From the NCBI RefSeq assembly GCF_007644105.1, contig NZ_VFAC01000038.1, positions 1 through 37,624 of the forward strand: a stretch of DNA of 37,624 nucleotides. The letters are read 5' to 3'. Source of the DNA: Elioraea rosea (GTDB taxonomy: Bacteria; Pseudomonadota; Alphaproteobacteria; Acetobacterales; Acetobacteraceae). The notes beneath the pieces are model-generated. The model ran no database searches. It was not told the origin of the DNA and worked only from the letters and a program-made list of their open reading frames with translations. The position numbers and the translations under genes are program-made. Every line of letters starts with the position of its first letter. Position 1 is the stretch's first letter. This document shows positions 11,371 to 19,907 of the stretch, in pieces.

Positions 11371-12303
11371 ATGCGCGCCACCCTCAAACGCCTGCTGTTC
11401 GGCCTCGGCCTCGCCCGGGCGCTGCATCGAGTGCGAAATCGGAACGTTCTGACGGTGGCGATGTTCCACCGCGTCCTGCCGCCCGGCGATCCGCGCTTCG
11501 CCGGCGCCAACCCGACCTACACGCTCGGCCTCGGTGATTTCGAGCAGGTGCTCGACCTGTTCGCGCGGTTCTACAGCGTGGTCGGCCTCGACGCGGTGGA
11601 GGCCGCCGCGGCCGGCGCTCCGCTGCCGCGCTGCCCGCTGCTGATCACCTTCGACGACGGCTGGAGCGACAATGTCGACTATGCCCTGCCGGCACTGACC
11701 GCCCGCGGGATGCCGGCGGTGCTGTTTGTCGCGACCGGCTTCATCGGCGACCCACGCGGCTTCTGGCAGGAGCGGGTGTTCGACGCGGTCGCGACGCGGG
11801 ATGGAATCGAGGCGGCCGAGGCGCGCGTGGCCGCCCTCGCCTCGGCCGATACCCATGCCCGGTCCGCGGCGCTCGACGTGCTCGAGGAGCGGCCCCTACC
11901 ACGCTGCATGGCCGATGCCGACGAGCTCGCGACGCTGGCGGCAGGCGGGGTCTCCATCGGCGGGCACGGGCACTGCCACATCCCACTAACCGAGGTCGCG
12001 GACGCCGCCTCCGAGTTCCGCGCCTGCCGCGAGGCGCTTGCCGCGCACAACCTTGGCGGCGCGCATCCCGCCTTCTCCTTCCCGCACGGACGGTGCAACG
12101 AGGCGTTGATCGCTGGCGCACAGGAGGCTGGATTCGGCCTCTGTTTCACGAGCGCGCCGCGGCTGACGCCCCCCGCAACCCTCCAGGCCCCAGGCGGCAT
12201 AGGGCGAATCTCTATCGAAGTTCCGCATCGCGGCCCCCGCGCGGGGCTCGACATCGCAGCTCTTGCCTTTTCCCTCATCACTCGGCCTCACACTCCCACC
12301 TAA
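11371..12303 (+). CDS. Polysaccharide deacetylase (NodB homology domain)
   Basis: 310-aa carbohydrate esterase family 4-like enzyme expected to remove N- or O-acetyl groups from polysaccharide. NodB motif 1 is TFDDGW (D95/D96). Motif 2 is H199-G-H-C-H203, a variant of H-S/T-x-x-H with Gly in place of Ser/Thr. A later FSFPHGR segment corresponds to the Arg-containing motif. The metal triad Asp-His-His is therefore intact. No convincing signal peptide is seen; the N-terminus (MRATLKRLLFGLGLARAL) is basic and weakly hydrophobic, so it may be cytoplasmic or membrane-associated. It lies 18 bp after the Tat protein gene, and its TAA shares a base with the next ATG. Confidence 0.88.
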   Translation: MRATLKRLLFGLGLARALHRVRNRNVLTVAMFHRVLPPGDPRFAGANPTYTLGLGDFEQVLDLFARFYSVVGLDAVEAAAAGAPLPRCPLLITFDDGWSDNVDYALPALTARGMPAVLFVATGFIGDPRGFWQERVFDAVATRDGIEAAEARVAALASADTHARSAALDVLEERPLPRCMADADELATLAAGGVSIGGHGHCHIPLTEVADAASEFRACREALAAHNLGGAHPAFSFPHGRCNEALIAGAQEAGFGLCFTSAPRLTPPATLQAPGGIGRISIEVPHRGPRAGLDIAALAFSLITRPHTPT

Positions 12304-13340
12304 TGACGACGACATCCTCGCTCACGGCGGAGGTGAAGCCACCTGCCGCGCTTGATAAGGTGGAACTCGCCGCCTGGCGGACCTTCCAGGCAGCGACGCC
12401 GCATCTTCGCCGCGCCTTCTTCTCGCCCGGCTTCGCCCGCGCCTGTAGCGAGGCATGGCCGGAAGCGCGTGTAGCCGTGTTCAGGCGGGGGGGGGAGATC
12501 GCTGCCTTCTTCCCCTTCCAGTTCGCCGGCACCTGGCAGCGTCGGGTGGGCCTTGCCCAGCGAATCGGCAGCAACCTTTCCGATCATTCGGGGGTGATCG
12601 CGCGGCCAGGATTTAAGATCACACCCGCAGAAATGCTCCGCCTTTCCGGTATCGGCGCGCTGTTCATTGACCATCTGACAGGTGGACAGGAGGTGTTCGG
12701 CCTCGAGGCGGAGGAGTGGCGCCTTGGCCATACCATCGACCTTGCCGGAGGGGCGGAAGCCTACTTCGCCGCGCTCGGCGTCGCCAACAAGGGGTTTCTT
12801 GCTGATACCGAACGGCGCATGCGTCGGCTCGAAAAGGACTACGGCACTGCCGAGTTCACCTTCGTCGACCAACCCGGGTGGGAAGAGGTGCAGGCAGTGA
12901 TCGACGCCAAGCGCGCGCAGTACGCCCGTACTGGCGCGGGCGACAGCTTTGCAGATCCCGCCCATCTTCGGCTTATCCAAGCGCTGGTCGCGACGGCCGA
13001 TCCCGAATGCAGGCCGGTCGTCTCCACCCTCTCTGCCGGTGGTCGCGTCTTGGCCCGGCATCTCGGCCTCCTTCATGCGGGCCGCCTGAGCTACTGGTTT
13101 CCCGTTTACGACGTAGAAGCGCAAAAAGTGTCGCCAGGGCGGACGTTACTGTGGCGAACGATCCGGGACGCCGACCGGCACGGCATCGTCTGGATCGACC
13201 GCGGCGAAGGTGATTCGCAGGCGAAACGCGACTTCTCGACCGGGGTGCAGCAGTTCGGTCTTGCCGCCTGGCGGATGGGGGGCGTGCGCGGCCTCGCCGC
13301 GGATGCAGTGCAGCGCCTCCGCTGGAGGCTTGCCGGATGA
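12303..13340 (+). CDS. CelD/BcsL-type GNAT acyltransferase
   Basis: 345-aa protein of the Acetyltransf_6 type found in cellulose and exopolysaccharide clusters, presumed to acylate sugar residues using acyl-CoA. The N-terminal half has the FFSPGFARACSEAWPEARVAV segment broken by RRGGEIAAFFPFQ. The second half has the family's 'Lys/Arg-rich helix then IDAKRAQY' region (about 195-235) and the conserved LLHAGRLSYWFPVYD strand region. The ATG at 12303 overlaps the preceding TAA by one base, and the stop overlaps the flippase start by 4 bp. This is distinct from the TIGR03019 FemAB protein usual in XrtA loci. Parts around 12580-13140 have less GC-biased codons than the surroundings. Confidence 0.8.
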   Translation: MTTTSSLTAEVKPPAALDKVELAAWRTFQAATPHLRRAFFSPGFARACSEAWPEARVAVFRRGGEIAAFFPFQFAGTWQRRVGLAQRIGSNLSDHSGVIARPGFKITPAEMLRLSGIGALFIDHLTGGQEVFGLEAEEWRLGHTIDLAGGAEAYFAALGVANKGFLADTERRMRRLEKDYGTAEFTFVDQPGWEEVQAVIDAKRAQYARTGAGDSFADPAHLRLIQALVATADPECRPVVSTLSAGGRVLARHLGLLHAGRLSYWFPVYDVEAQKVSPGRTLLWRTIRDADRHGIVWIDRGEGDSQAKRDFSTGVQQFGLAAWRMGGVRGLAADAVQRLRWRLAG

Positions 13341-14839
13341 GCGGGGCGGAGGAGCCCCCCCGGCTCGGCCGCGCGATGGCGGCGGGCTCGGCCTGGATGA
13401 TCGCGAGCCGGTGGATGGTGCGAAGCATCGGTCTTGTGAGCACCGTCATCCTCGCGCGGCTGCTGGCGCCGGCGGATTTTGGCCTCGTGGCGATGGCGAT
13501 GCTCGTGGTCGGCGCCGTCGAGGTGCTCGGGCATACAGGTCAGCGCCTCGCGATCATCAGGCTGCACGAGCCGACACGCGAGCACTACGACACGGCTTGG
13601 ACCTTCGGCGTGCTGATCGGCCTCACCGCCGCGCTGATCCTCTCGATCGCCGCGCCGATCGCCGCGCAGATCTTCGACGAGCCGCGCGTGACGTGGATCG
13701 TCTGGTGCCTTTCGCTGCGGCCGCTGATGATCGGCCTCGAGAACATCGGCCTCGTCGACCTGCAGCGGCGGCTCAACTTCCGGCGCGACCAGCAGGTGGT
13801 GCTGATCGCCAAACTCGTAGCCTTCGTCGTCACATTGTCGTTGGCATTCCTCTTCCGCAGCTACTGGGCGCTGATCGCCGGCATCCTCGCCCAGGGCCTC
13901 GCGCAGCTTTCGGTCAGCTACCACTACTCGCCCTACCGTCCGGGGTTCTCGCTCGCGAAGACGCATGAGCTCTGGTCGTTCTCGAGCTGGACGCTGGTGA
14001 CGCATGTCTCGGGCTACTTTGCCGACAAGGTCGACCAGATGACGGTGGGACTCTCGCTCGGCGCGCCAGCGATGGGGACCTACGCTGTCGGCGGCGAGCT
14101 CGCGGCCCTGCCGACGGAGGAGCTCGTAGTTCCCCCCACACGCGCACTCTATGCCGTCTACTCCCGCGTCTCCCACGATGCAGCGGCGCTGCGCGAGCAT
14201 TACCTGCAGGCGCTCTCCTTCATCGCGCTCATCGCCTGTGCCACGAGCACCGGCATCGCACTGGTGGCGGAGGATGCAGTGCGGGTGGTGCTTGGGGAGA
14301 AGTGGCTCGAGACGGTGCCGCTGCTGCCGTGGCTCGCGCTGTCGGCCGGACTCTTCGGCATGGCGCGCAGCGCGGTTTCGGTGCTCCTTGCGGCGGGGTA
14401 TGCGCGCGTCAACGCGCTGCGCGGGCTTGCCTTCGTCACGGTCCTCGTGCCCACCACCGCGATCGGGGTGCAGCTTGGCGGTGCCGAGGGTGTGGCGATC
14501 GCCAGGCTCGGCGTGACGGCGGTGATCGCGCCGGTGATGTTCCTCCTACTCATCCGCTTCCTGCATCTGCGCGTTACGGACCTGACCGCCGCGTTGTGGC
14601 GGCCACTCACGGCCGCGGCGCTGATGGCGGCGGCGGTGATGGCGGCGCATCCATCGATGCCCACGCTGCCGCCCCTGCGCCTTGTCGCGGAGGCGGGCCT
14701 CGGGGCAATGGTTTACGTCGGCTCGGTATTTGCCCTTTGGGTAACCTCTGGCAGACCCCGAGGATCAGAGCACGTCCTGTTCACTATAATAATACACCGT
14801 ATCATCCGTCGTCCAAAGATAGCGCGTTCGCTTCGCTAA
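13337..14839 (+). CDS. Wzx-like polysaccharide flippase (MOP superfamily)
   Basis: 500-aa polytopic protein with about 12-14 hydrophobic spans, expected to move lipid-linked repeat units across the inner membrane. The N-terminus (GSAWMIASRWMVRSIGLVS then ILARLLAPADFGLVAMA) is typical of the polysaccharide-transport family of MOP exporters. The LLAP.DFG motif closely matches that family. It starts within the previous stop (ATGA), and its TAA shares a base with the following ATG. The last ~20 codons have a different, lower-GC composition that continues into the next gene, suggesting a recombination joint near 14770-14840. Confidence 0.9.
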   Translation: MSGAEEPPRLGRAMAAGSAWMIASRWMVRSIGLVSTVILARLLAPADFGLVAMAMLVVGAVEVLGHTGQRLAIIRLHEPTREHYDTAWTFGVLIGLTAALILSIAAPIAAQIFDEPRVTWIVWCLSLRPLMIGLENIGLVDLQRRLNFRRDQQVVLIAKLVAFVVTLSLAFLFRSYWALIAGILAQGLAQLSVSYHYSPYRPGFSLAKTHELWSFSSWTLVTHVSGYFADKVDQMTVGLSLGAPAMGTYAVGGELAALPTEELVVPPTRALYAVYSRVSHDAAALREHYLQALSFIALIACATSTGIALVAEDAVRVVLGEKWLETVPLLPWLALSAGLFGMARSAVSVLLAAGYARVNALRGLAFVTVLVPTTAIGVQLGGAEGVAIARLGVTAVIAPVMFLLLIRFLHLRVTDLTAALWRPLTAAALMAAAVMAAHPSMPTLPPLRLVAEAGLGAMVYVGSVFALWVTSGRPRGSEHVLFTIIIHRIIRRPKIARSLR

Positions 14840-16098
14840 TGAGCAGAATCCACGACAAGCTCATGCATCCGTCTGATCCGACAACTTCCGATCCAAGGCG
14901 CGACACCTATGTCGTCGTCAGCGGCTGGTACGGGCATCGTAATTCAGGCGACGAGGCAATCTTGATCGTGCTGCTGGAGCAGTTGGCTCAACTCGGCATC
15001 CATCGCACATCCGTTCTGACAGGCCAGCCCGACGAGGTCACACGATGCTACGGACCTGCCGGCACTGTGGGCGTACGCGATTGGGAGACGGTTGGACTGC
15101 ACGGCCTATCCAATTTGGTTCGTGGCAGGCTCGTAGGGAAGCTGCAGCATCAGGCAGGAGCAGCAGCTTTCGTGCTAGGCGGCGGCAGCCTGCTTCGGGA
15201 CAATAACACCCGGCGCAATCTTCTTCGGCTGCTCGACGATGTGTTCATCGCCTCCATGTGCCGCGTTCCAGTGTTCTTCTATGCGCTTGGCGTCGGTCCT
15301 CTGACCACGCGTCTCGGCCGCTGGCTGATCGGGCTTGCCGCGCGGCGTGCAGACATAGCCACCGTTCGCGACGAGGCAAGCGCTGAGCTCCTTCGAAGCC
15401 TTGGTGTTCCCGAAGAACGTATTGCGATCGTGACCGATCCCGCGTTCTTGCTGCCGGATGCACGCCGCGAGGATGCGATTGAGTTGGCTGGACTGAGCGA
15501 CTTTCTGGCGCAGCATTCGCGCACGGTATTTATCTATCCCACACTGGCAATGACACGTCCTCCCCTGGCCGACAACCACGACCGTCATCTTCAAATGATG
15601 GCAGCGGCGTTGACGCGCCTTTGGTGTGAGGACGGGCGCGCGGTAGTGATGGTACCGATGCGTGTGACTGGCAGTGATGATGATGTCGAAGCAAGCAGGA
15701 GGATTGTCCGATTTATGGATTCTGCTTGCCCAGTCCACATCATCGAGCAGGAACTCTCGCCACCCATGATCCGTGCGCTAACGTCAGTTGCGGGGATCAA
15801 TGTGACGGTGCGCCTGCACGCGATGATCTATGCTGTGTCGCTCGGAATACCGTGCGTCGCGATGAACTACGAACCCAAGGTGCTTGCGAATGCCAAGCGC
15901 TTCGGCATTGCAGATCGGGTCGTAGAATTTGGTCCGGGCTGGGATCAGTATCTTGTCGAGCAGGTGCGCCGACTTGATCGCGAGATGCCTCAGGCGCGCG
16001 CCTCACTCGCAGCGTCACTCCCCACACTTCGACAGGGAGCGATGCGAACCTTTGAGCTTCTCGGCCAGCTTCTCAATCGCTCGGCGCACAATTGTTGA
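14839..16098 (+). CDS. Polysaccharide pyruvyltransferase family protein (WcaK/CsaB-like)
   Basis: 419-aa protein predicted to transfer pyruvate from phosphoenolpyruvate to a sugar, forming ketal-pyruvylated polysaccharide in the cytoplasm. The start region YVVVSGWYGHRNSGDEA is the classic family opening. AFVLGGGSLLRD and FYALGVGPL follow, then the second-domain signature TVRLHAMIYAVSLGIPCVAM. The ATG at 14839 shares a base with the previous stop; a longer upstream frame exists but lies inside the flippase and is a shadow. Codon usage is visibly less GC-rich than in neighbouring genes, which suggests later acquisition or replacement. Confidence 0.87.
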   Translation: MSRIHDKLMHPSDPTTSDPRRDTYVVVSGWYGHRNSGDEAILIVLLEQLAQLGIHRTSVLTGQPDEVTRCYGPAGTVGVRDWETVGLHGLSNLVRGRLVGKLQHQAGAAAFVLGGGSLLRDNNTRRNLLRLLDDVFIASMCRVPVFFYALGVGPLTTRLGRWLIGLAARRADIATVRDEASAELLRSLGVPEERIAIVTDPAFLLPDARREDAIELAGLSDFLAQHSRTVFIYPTLAMTRPPLADNHDRHLQMMAAALTRLWCEDGRAVVMVPMRVTGSDDDVEASRRIVRFMDSACPVHIIEQELSPPMIRALTSVAGINVTVRLHAMIYAVSLGIPCVAMNYEPKVLANAKRFGIADRVVEFGPGWDQYLVEQVRRLDREMPQARASLAASLPTLRQGAMRTFELLGQLLNRSAHNC

Positions 16099-16165
16099 TG
16101 CTGCACCCTCCTGACCATACGGCGGCTTCTAGAGCGCGTTACTGCGCCAACCAGGCATAACGACC

Positions 16166-17119
16166 ATGCCCCTCATCCTCGTCACCGGCGGCTGCGGCTT
16201 CATCGGCTCCCATCTCTCGGCGGCACTGATCGCCCGCGGCGACAGGGTGCGCGTGCTCGATGACCTCTCCACCGGAAGCCGCGCCAACCTCGCCCCCGGG
16301 GCCGAGCTCGTCACCGGCAACATCACAGACCCCGCCGTCGTTCGCGCCGCCTTCGACGGTGCGGAGGCCTGCGTCCACCTCGCCGCGATCGCCTCGGTCG
16401 AGCGGGGGGTGAAGGAGTGGCAGGCGACGCACCGGGTGAACCTCTCCGGTACCATCACGGTATTCGACGCTGCCCGAGAAGCGGGCGGGGTGCCGGTGGT
16501 CTATGCCTCCTCGGCCGCCGTCTATGGCGAGCAGGAGAAGCTGCCGATCGAGGAGGATGCGCCGAAGGCCCCCCTCTCGGCCTACGGCGCGGACAAGCTC
16601 GGCTGCGAGCAGCACGCCCGCGTCGCCGGCCACGTGCACGGCATCCCCACGCTGGGGCTTCGCTTCTTCAACGTGTTCGGGCCGCGGCAGGACCCGCGCT
16701 CGCCCTATTCGGGGGTGATCTCGATCTTCTGCGACAGGCTGGTCGCGGGAGAGCCCGTCGGCATCTACGGCGATGGCGGGCAGACGCGGGACTTCATCGC
16801 CGTGGGCGACGTCGTCGCCGGCCTGCTCGCGGGCCTCGGCGCGGCAAGCACCGAAGCACCGGTGGTGAACCTCTGCACCGGCCGGGCGACCTCCGTGCGC
16901 GACCTCGCCGGCGCGATCGCCGCGCTCGCCGGCGTCACCGGGGCGGCGGCCGAGCCGCGCCACCTGCCGCCGCGCAGTGGCGAGATCCGCCACTCTGTCG
17001 GCTCGCCGGCAAAGGCGCGCGCGCTGCTCGGGCTGGGAGAGCCCACCTCGCTCGAGACGGGACTCGCGTCGGTGATCGGGTGGATCAGGGAGGGGCGGCC
17101 GGGCCTCTCGGCCGGCTGA
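16166..17119 (+). CDS. NAD-dependent nucleotide-sugar epimerase/dehydratase (GalE/WbpP-like)
   Basis: 317-aa extended short-chain dehydrogenase making or interconverting a UDP-sugar precursor. The Rossmann motif GGCGFIGSH sits at residues 8-16. The catalytic Ser lies in YASSAAVYGE, and the catalytic pair Y140-x3-K144 in SAYGADK. The segment RFFNVFGPRQDP is typical of UDP-GlcNAc/GalNAc 4-epimerases (WbpP type) more than of plain GalE, but substrate cannot be assigned with certainty. A 67-bp gap separates it from the pyruvyltransferase gene, the largest in this run, so it may have its own promoter. It is the last plus-strand gene of the run, and a hairpin follows its stop. Confidence 0.87.
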   Translation: MPLILVTGGCGFIGSHLSAALIARGDRVRVLDDLSTGSRANLAPGAELVTGNITDPAVVRAAFDGAEACVHLAAIASVERGVKEWQATHRVNLSGTITVFDAAREAGGVPVVYASSAAVYGEQEKLPIEEDAPKAPLSAYGADKLGCEQHARVAGHVHGIPTLGLRFFNVFGPRQDPRSPYSGVISIFCDRLVAGEPVGIYGDGGQTRDFIAVGDVVAGLLAGLGAASTEAPVVNLCTGRATSVRDLAGAIAALAGVTGAAAEPRHLPPRSGEIRHSVGSPAKARALLGLGEPTSLETGLASVIGWIREGRPGLSAG

Positions 17120-17147
17120 ATACATCGGCAACGCCGGCCATTCAGCC
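17114..17147. terminator. Nested stem-loop between convergent genes
   Basis: A perfect 8-bp inverted repeat GGCTGAAT / ATTCAGCC (17114-17121 and 17140-17147) encloses a second perfect stem CGGC-AAC-GCCG (17126-17136). It starts inside the epimerase stop region and precedes the convergent small gene that ends at 17170. There is no T-run on either side, so this is a structural candidate for bidirectional termination, not a classic intrinsic terminator. Confidence 0.45.
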
Positions 17148-17179
17148 CAGGTGACTCAACCCAGGTTGTTCAACCCAGG
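17141..17179. repeat. Three 11-bp units at 14-bp period
   Basis: TTCAGCCCAGG, CTCAACCCAGG and TTCAACCCAGG start at 17141, 17155 and 17169, an exact 14-bp spacing. The first overlaps the hairpin arm and the third overlaps the stop codon of the minus-strand small gene. Function unknown; slippage-generated repeat is the simplest explanation. Confidence 0.6.
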
Positions 17180-17394
17180 GCGGCGTTGACCGCCCAGGCG
17201 ATGCCGAGCCACAGGACGATGGAGAGGGTGGCGGTGACGGCGATTGCGGTGGGCCAGGAAAGCCTGTCGCGAGACTCGAGGGTGGCGTCGGCCGCATGCG
17301 CCGGGCCCTGCGCCGGCCATGCCGGAGCATCAGCGATCGCCACGGACGGAACCGGGCGTGCCCGATGGGCATGAGGGTGGCGGGCCGGCGGCAT
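17170..17394 (-). CDS. Small tail-anchored-like membrane protein
   Basis: 74-aa minus-strand ORF. Residues 1-43 are Pro/Ala/His-rich and low complexity. Residues 44-74 form a clean hydrophobic span (LSWPTAIAVTATLSIVLWLG) ending close to the C-terminus, so the predicted topology is one helix with a cytoplasmic N-terminus. A good ribosome binding site (AGGGGAG) lies 8 bp upstream of the ATG, which supports expression. It is convergent with the epimerase gene and divergent from the amidotransferase gene. Family not recognised. Confidence 0.6.
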   Translation of the reverse strand: MPPARHPHAHRARPVPSVAIADAPAWPAQGPAHAADATLESRDRLSWPTAIAVTATLSIVLWLGIAWAVNAALG

Positions 17395-17504
17395 CGACAG
17401 TGCTCCCCTGTCTTGTCTTTGCTGATGATTCTATCCAGTGGTGAAGGATTTGCTAATCACGCTCGCGTAGGTTGCGCACGATTGTGGCTTTTTGCCGCGA
17501 GCGC

Positions 17505-17520
17505 CTGGCCAGGCTTAGGC
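17505..17520 (+). promoter_or_regulatory. Candidate sigma-54 -24/-12 element upstream of the amidotransferase gene
   Basis: CTGGCCAG-GCTT-AGGC has the invariant GG-N10-GC spacing (GG 17507-17508, GC 17519-17520) but a poor -12 element compared with TTGC. It lies 70 bp upstream of the ATG at 17591. It was looked for because PrsR carries a GAFTGA loop and must act with sigma-54. The match is weak and could be chance in GC-rich DNA. Confidence 0.3.
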
Positions 17521-17590
17521 TTTATCCAGGCTTGGAGCGTATGCAGTGGCAGGGCGCCGTCTCCGGCGTCCGGCTCGGGAGTGGTGTGTC

Positions 17591-19525
17591 ATGTGTGGCG
17601 TCGTCGGCCTGTTCCATCCGCTCGACCCGAGCCTTCCGGAGGAGGCGGCGCTGCGGCGCATGGCCGAGGCGATCCGCCATCGCGGCCCGGACGGCGACGG
17701 GTTTCACGTGGAACCGCATGTCGGGTTCGGCCACAGGCGGCTCGCCATCGTCGACCTCGAGGGCGGCGTCCAGCCCATGGCGACGGAGGACGGCGCGGTC
17801 ACCATCACCTTCAACGGCGAGATCTACAACCACCTCGCCCTGCGCGCCGAGCTCGAGAAGGCGGGGCACCGGTTCCGTACCCGCTCCGACACGGAGGCCA
17901 TCCTGCATGGCTGGCGGCAGTGGGGACCGGGCGTGGTCGAGCGGCTCACCGGCATGTTCGCCTTCGCCCTCTGGGACCGCACCAAGGGCGAACTCCTGAT
18001 CGCCCGCGACCCGCTCGGCGAGAAGCCGATGCATCTCGCCTGGCTGCCGGATGGGCGGCTCGCCTTCGCCTCGGAGCTTGCCGCCCTGCTTACCCTCCCC
18101 TCCCTTCCCCGCGTGCTCGACCCCACCGCGGTCGAGGACGTGCTGGCGCTCGGCTACATCCCCGATCCGGCCACGATCTACGCCAAGGTCCGCCGCCTCA
18201 GGCCAGGCCATGCCCTGCTTCTCCGCCGCGGCGACGCCGCACGCCCCGAGCCGCGGCGGTACTGGGCCCCGCCAACCCATGCCGCGGCGGCTCCGGCCGA
18301 TGCGCCCGCCCTCCTCGCCACGATGCTGAAGGAGGCGACGCGGGCGCGGCTGATGTCGGACGTGCCGCTCGGCGCCTTCCTCTCGGGGGGCATCGATTCC
18401 GGCACGATCACCGCCCTTGCCTCGCTTGCCCGCCAGGAAGCCGGGCAGGAGCGGCTCGCGACCTTCACCATCGGCTTTCCCGGCGAGGATGACGAGCGGG
18501 AGGCCGCCGCCCTGGTCGCCTCGCGCTACGGCACGCTGCACCACGCCGAGGCGGACGAGACCGACTACGTCGCCGCCGCCCGCGACCAGGCGCGGCTCTT
18601 CGGCGAGCCCTTCGCGGACCATTCCTCGGTGCCGAGCCTCTCCGTCTGCCGGCTCGCCCGGCGCCACGCCACCGTGGCGCTCTCCGGCGACGGCGGCGAC
18701 GAGGTGTTCGCCGGCTACCGCCGCTATCGCTGGCACCTGCTCGCCGAGGCGGTGCGGCGGAAGATCCCCGCCCGCGCGCGGCGGCACGTGATCGGCCGCC
18801 TCGCCCGGGCCTACCCCAAGCTCGACCGGGCGCCGAAATGGCTCCGCGCCAAGACGACGCTGACCGAGATCAGCCTCGACAGCGCGCTCGGCTACTACAA
18901 CACGCTGGTGCGCTGCACCGACGACCGGCGCCGCGCCCTGCTCTCCTCCTCTCTCCGAGCCGCGCTGGACGGGCACGACCCCTCCGCCCGCTTCCCCGCG
19001 CTGATGGCGGAATGCGACCCGGGCGACCCGCTCCTGCAGGCCCAGTACGCCGATGTCGCGACCTGGCTTCCGGGCGACATTCTGGTCAAGACCGACCGCA
19101 CCTCCATGGCCGTCTCGCTCGAGGTGCGGCCGCCCTTGCTCGACCCGGCCCTCGTCTCCTGGGGCATGGCGCTGCCGGCCGCGCTCAAGATCCGCGGTGC
19201 CCAGGGCAAGGCGGTGCTGCGCGATGCCGCCGCCACGCTCCTGCCGGCCGAGCTGATGACGCGGAAGAAGACAGGCTTCGCAACCTCGCTGACCGGCCAG
19301 CTCCGCGCGAAGGCACCGGTCCTGCGCGAGCGCCTGCTCGGCCCCGCTTTGCTCGACAGCGGCTGGTTCGACCGCGAGGCGCTGGCGCGGATGATCGACG
19401 AACACGCGTCGGGCCGGCTCGACCATGCCCAGCCGCTCTGGACGCTGCTGATGATCGAGGGGTTCCTGCATGCCCGCGAGGACCAGGACGAGGGCAGATC
19501 CCGCCCCGAGGCGATGGTTGCGTAG
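17591..19525 (+). CDS. XrtA/PEP-CTERM system-associated asparagine-synthetase-like amidotransferase
   Basis: 644-aa class II glutamine amidotransferase fused to an asparagine-synthetase-type domain. Starting at ATG 17591 places Cys2 (MCGVVGLF) as the N-terminal nucleophile, so the longer upstream frame is rejected. The glutaminase domain has HRGPDGDGFHVEP and FNGEIYN. The synthetase domain has the pyrophosphate loop SGGIDS (265-270) and ALSGDGGDEVFAGYRRYRWH. The stretch AYPKLDRAPKWLRAKTTL is typical of the exosortase A-associated amidotransferase 1 family (TIGR03108-like), which has an unknown substrate and is presumed to amidate a sugar acid or a protein of the system. It heads a four-gene plus-strand run; the next gene begins 7 bp after its stop. 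Confidence 0.88.
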   Translation: MCGVVGLFHPLDPSLPEEAALRRMAEAIRHRGPDGDGFHVEPHVGFGHRRLAIVDLEGGVQPMATEDGAVTITFNGEIYNHLALRAELEKAGHRFRTRSDTEAILHGWRQWGPGVVERLTGMFAFALWDRTKGELLIARDPLGEKPMHLAWLPDGRLAFASELAALLTLPSLPRVLDPTAVEDVLALGYIPDPATIYAKVRRLRPGHALLLRRGDAARPEPRRYWAPPTHAAAAPADAPALLATMLKEATRARLMSDVPLGAFLSGGIDSGTITALASLARQEAGQERLATFTIGFPGEDDEREAAALVASRYGTLHHAEADETDYVAAARDQARLFGEPFADHSSVPSLSVCRLARRHATVALSGDGGDEVFAGYRRYRWHLLAEAVRRKIPARARRHVIGRLARAYPKLDRAPKWLRAKTTLTEISLDSALGYYNTLVRCTDDRRRALLSSSLRAALDGHDPSARFPALMAECDPGDPLLQAQYADVATWLPGDILVKTDRTSMAVSLEVRPPLLDPALVSWGMALPAALKIRGAQGKAVLRDAAATLLPAELMTRKKTGFATSLTGQLRAKAPVLRERLLGPALLDSGWFDREALARMIDEHASGRLDHAQPLWTLLMIEGFLHAREDQDEGRSRPEAMVA

Positions 19526-19532
19526 GGCCGCG

Positions 19533-19907
19533 ATGCCGCTTCCCGTCCTCGCAGCGATCGTCGCGAGCGTGCTGCTCTCGGCGCTCGCCCAGATCGCGCT
19601 CAAGGCCGGTATGACCCGGCCCGCCGTGACGGACGCGCTCGCCGCCGGCGCGCCGGGGCCGATCGCGCTAGCTGTCGGCACCGAGCCACTCGTGCTGGCG
19701 GGCCTCGCCCTCTACGGGTTTGGCATGCTGATCTGGCTGTTCGTGCTGTCGCGCATCGACGTCTCGCTCGCCTACCCCTTCGTGAGCCTCGGCATCGTGG
19801 TGACGATGGGGCTCGGCTATCTAGTGTTTGGTGAGGTCGTCTCGGTGACGCGCGCCCTCGGCGGGGCGCTGATCATCGGGGGAATCCTGGTCCTCGCGGC
19901 GGGCTAA
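19533..19907 (+). CDS. Small SMR/EamA-family transporter, ArnF-like
   Basis: 124-aa protein with four predicted membrane helices. The first contains the SMR-type ALAQIALKAGM segment and the last region LVFGEVVSVTRALGGALIIGGILVL is characteristic of EamA/SMR proteins. Size and position among glycosyltransferases suggest flipping of a lipid-linked monosaccharide, as ArnE/ArnF do for undecaprenyl-phosphate aminoarabinose, rather than drug efflux. The start at 19533 follows the amidotransferase stop by 7 bp; longer upstream in-frame codons fall inside that gene. Its TAA shares one base with the next ATG. Confidence 0.78.
   Translation: MPLPVLAAIVASVLLSALAQIALKAGMTRPAVTDALAAGAPGPIALAVGTEPLVLAGLALYGFGMLIWLFVLSRIDVSLAYPFVSLGIVVTMGLGYLVFGEVVSVTRALGGALIIGGILVLAAG

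Noticed and set aside
17522-19681. 719-codon minus-strand ORF opposite the amidotransferase
   Set aside because: No motifs, and the plus-strand gene has complete catalytic motifs.
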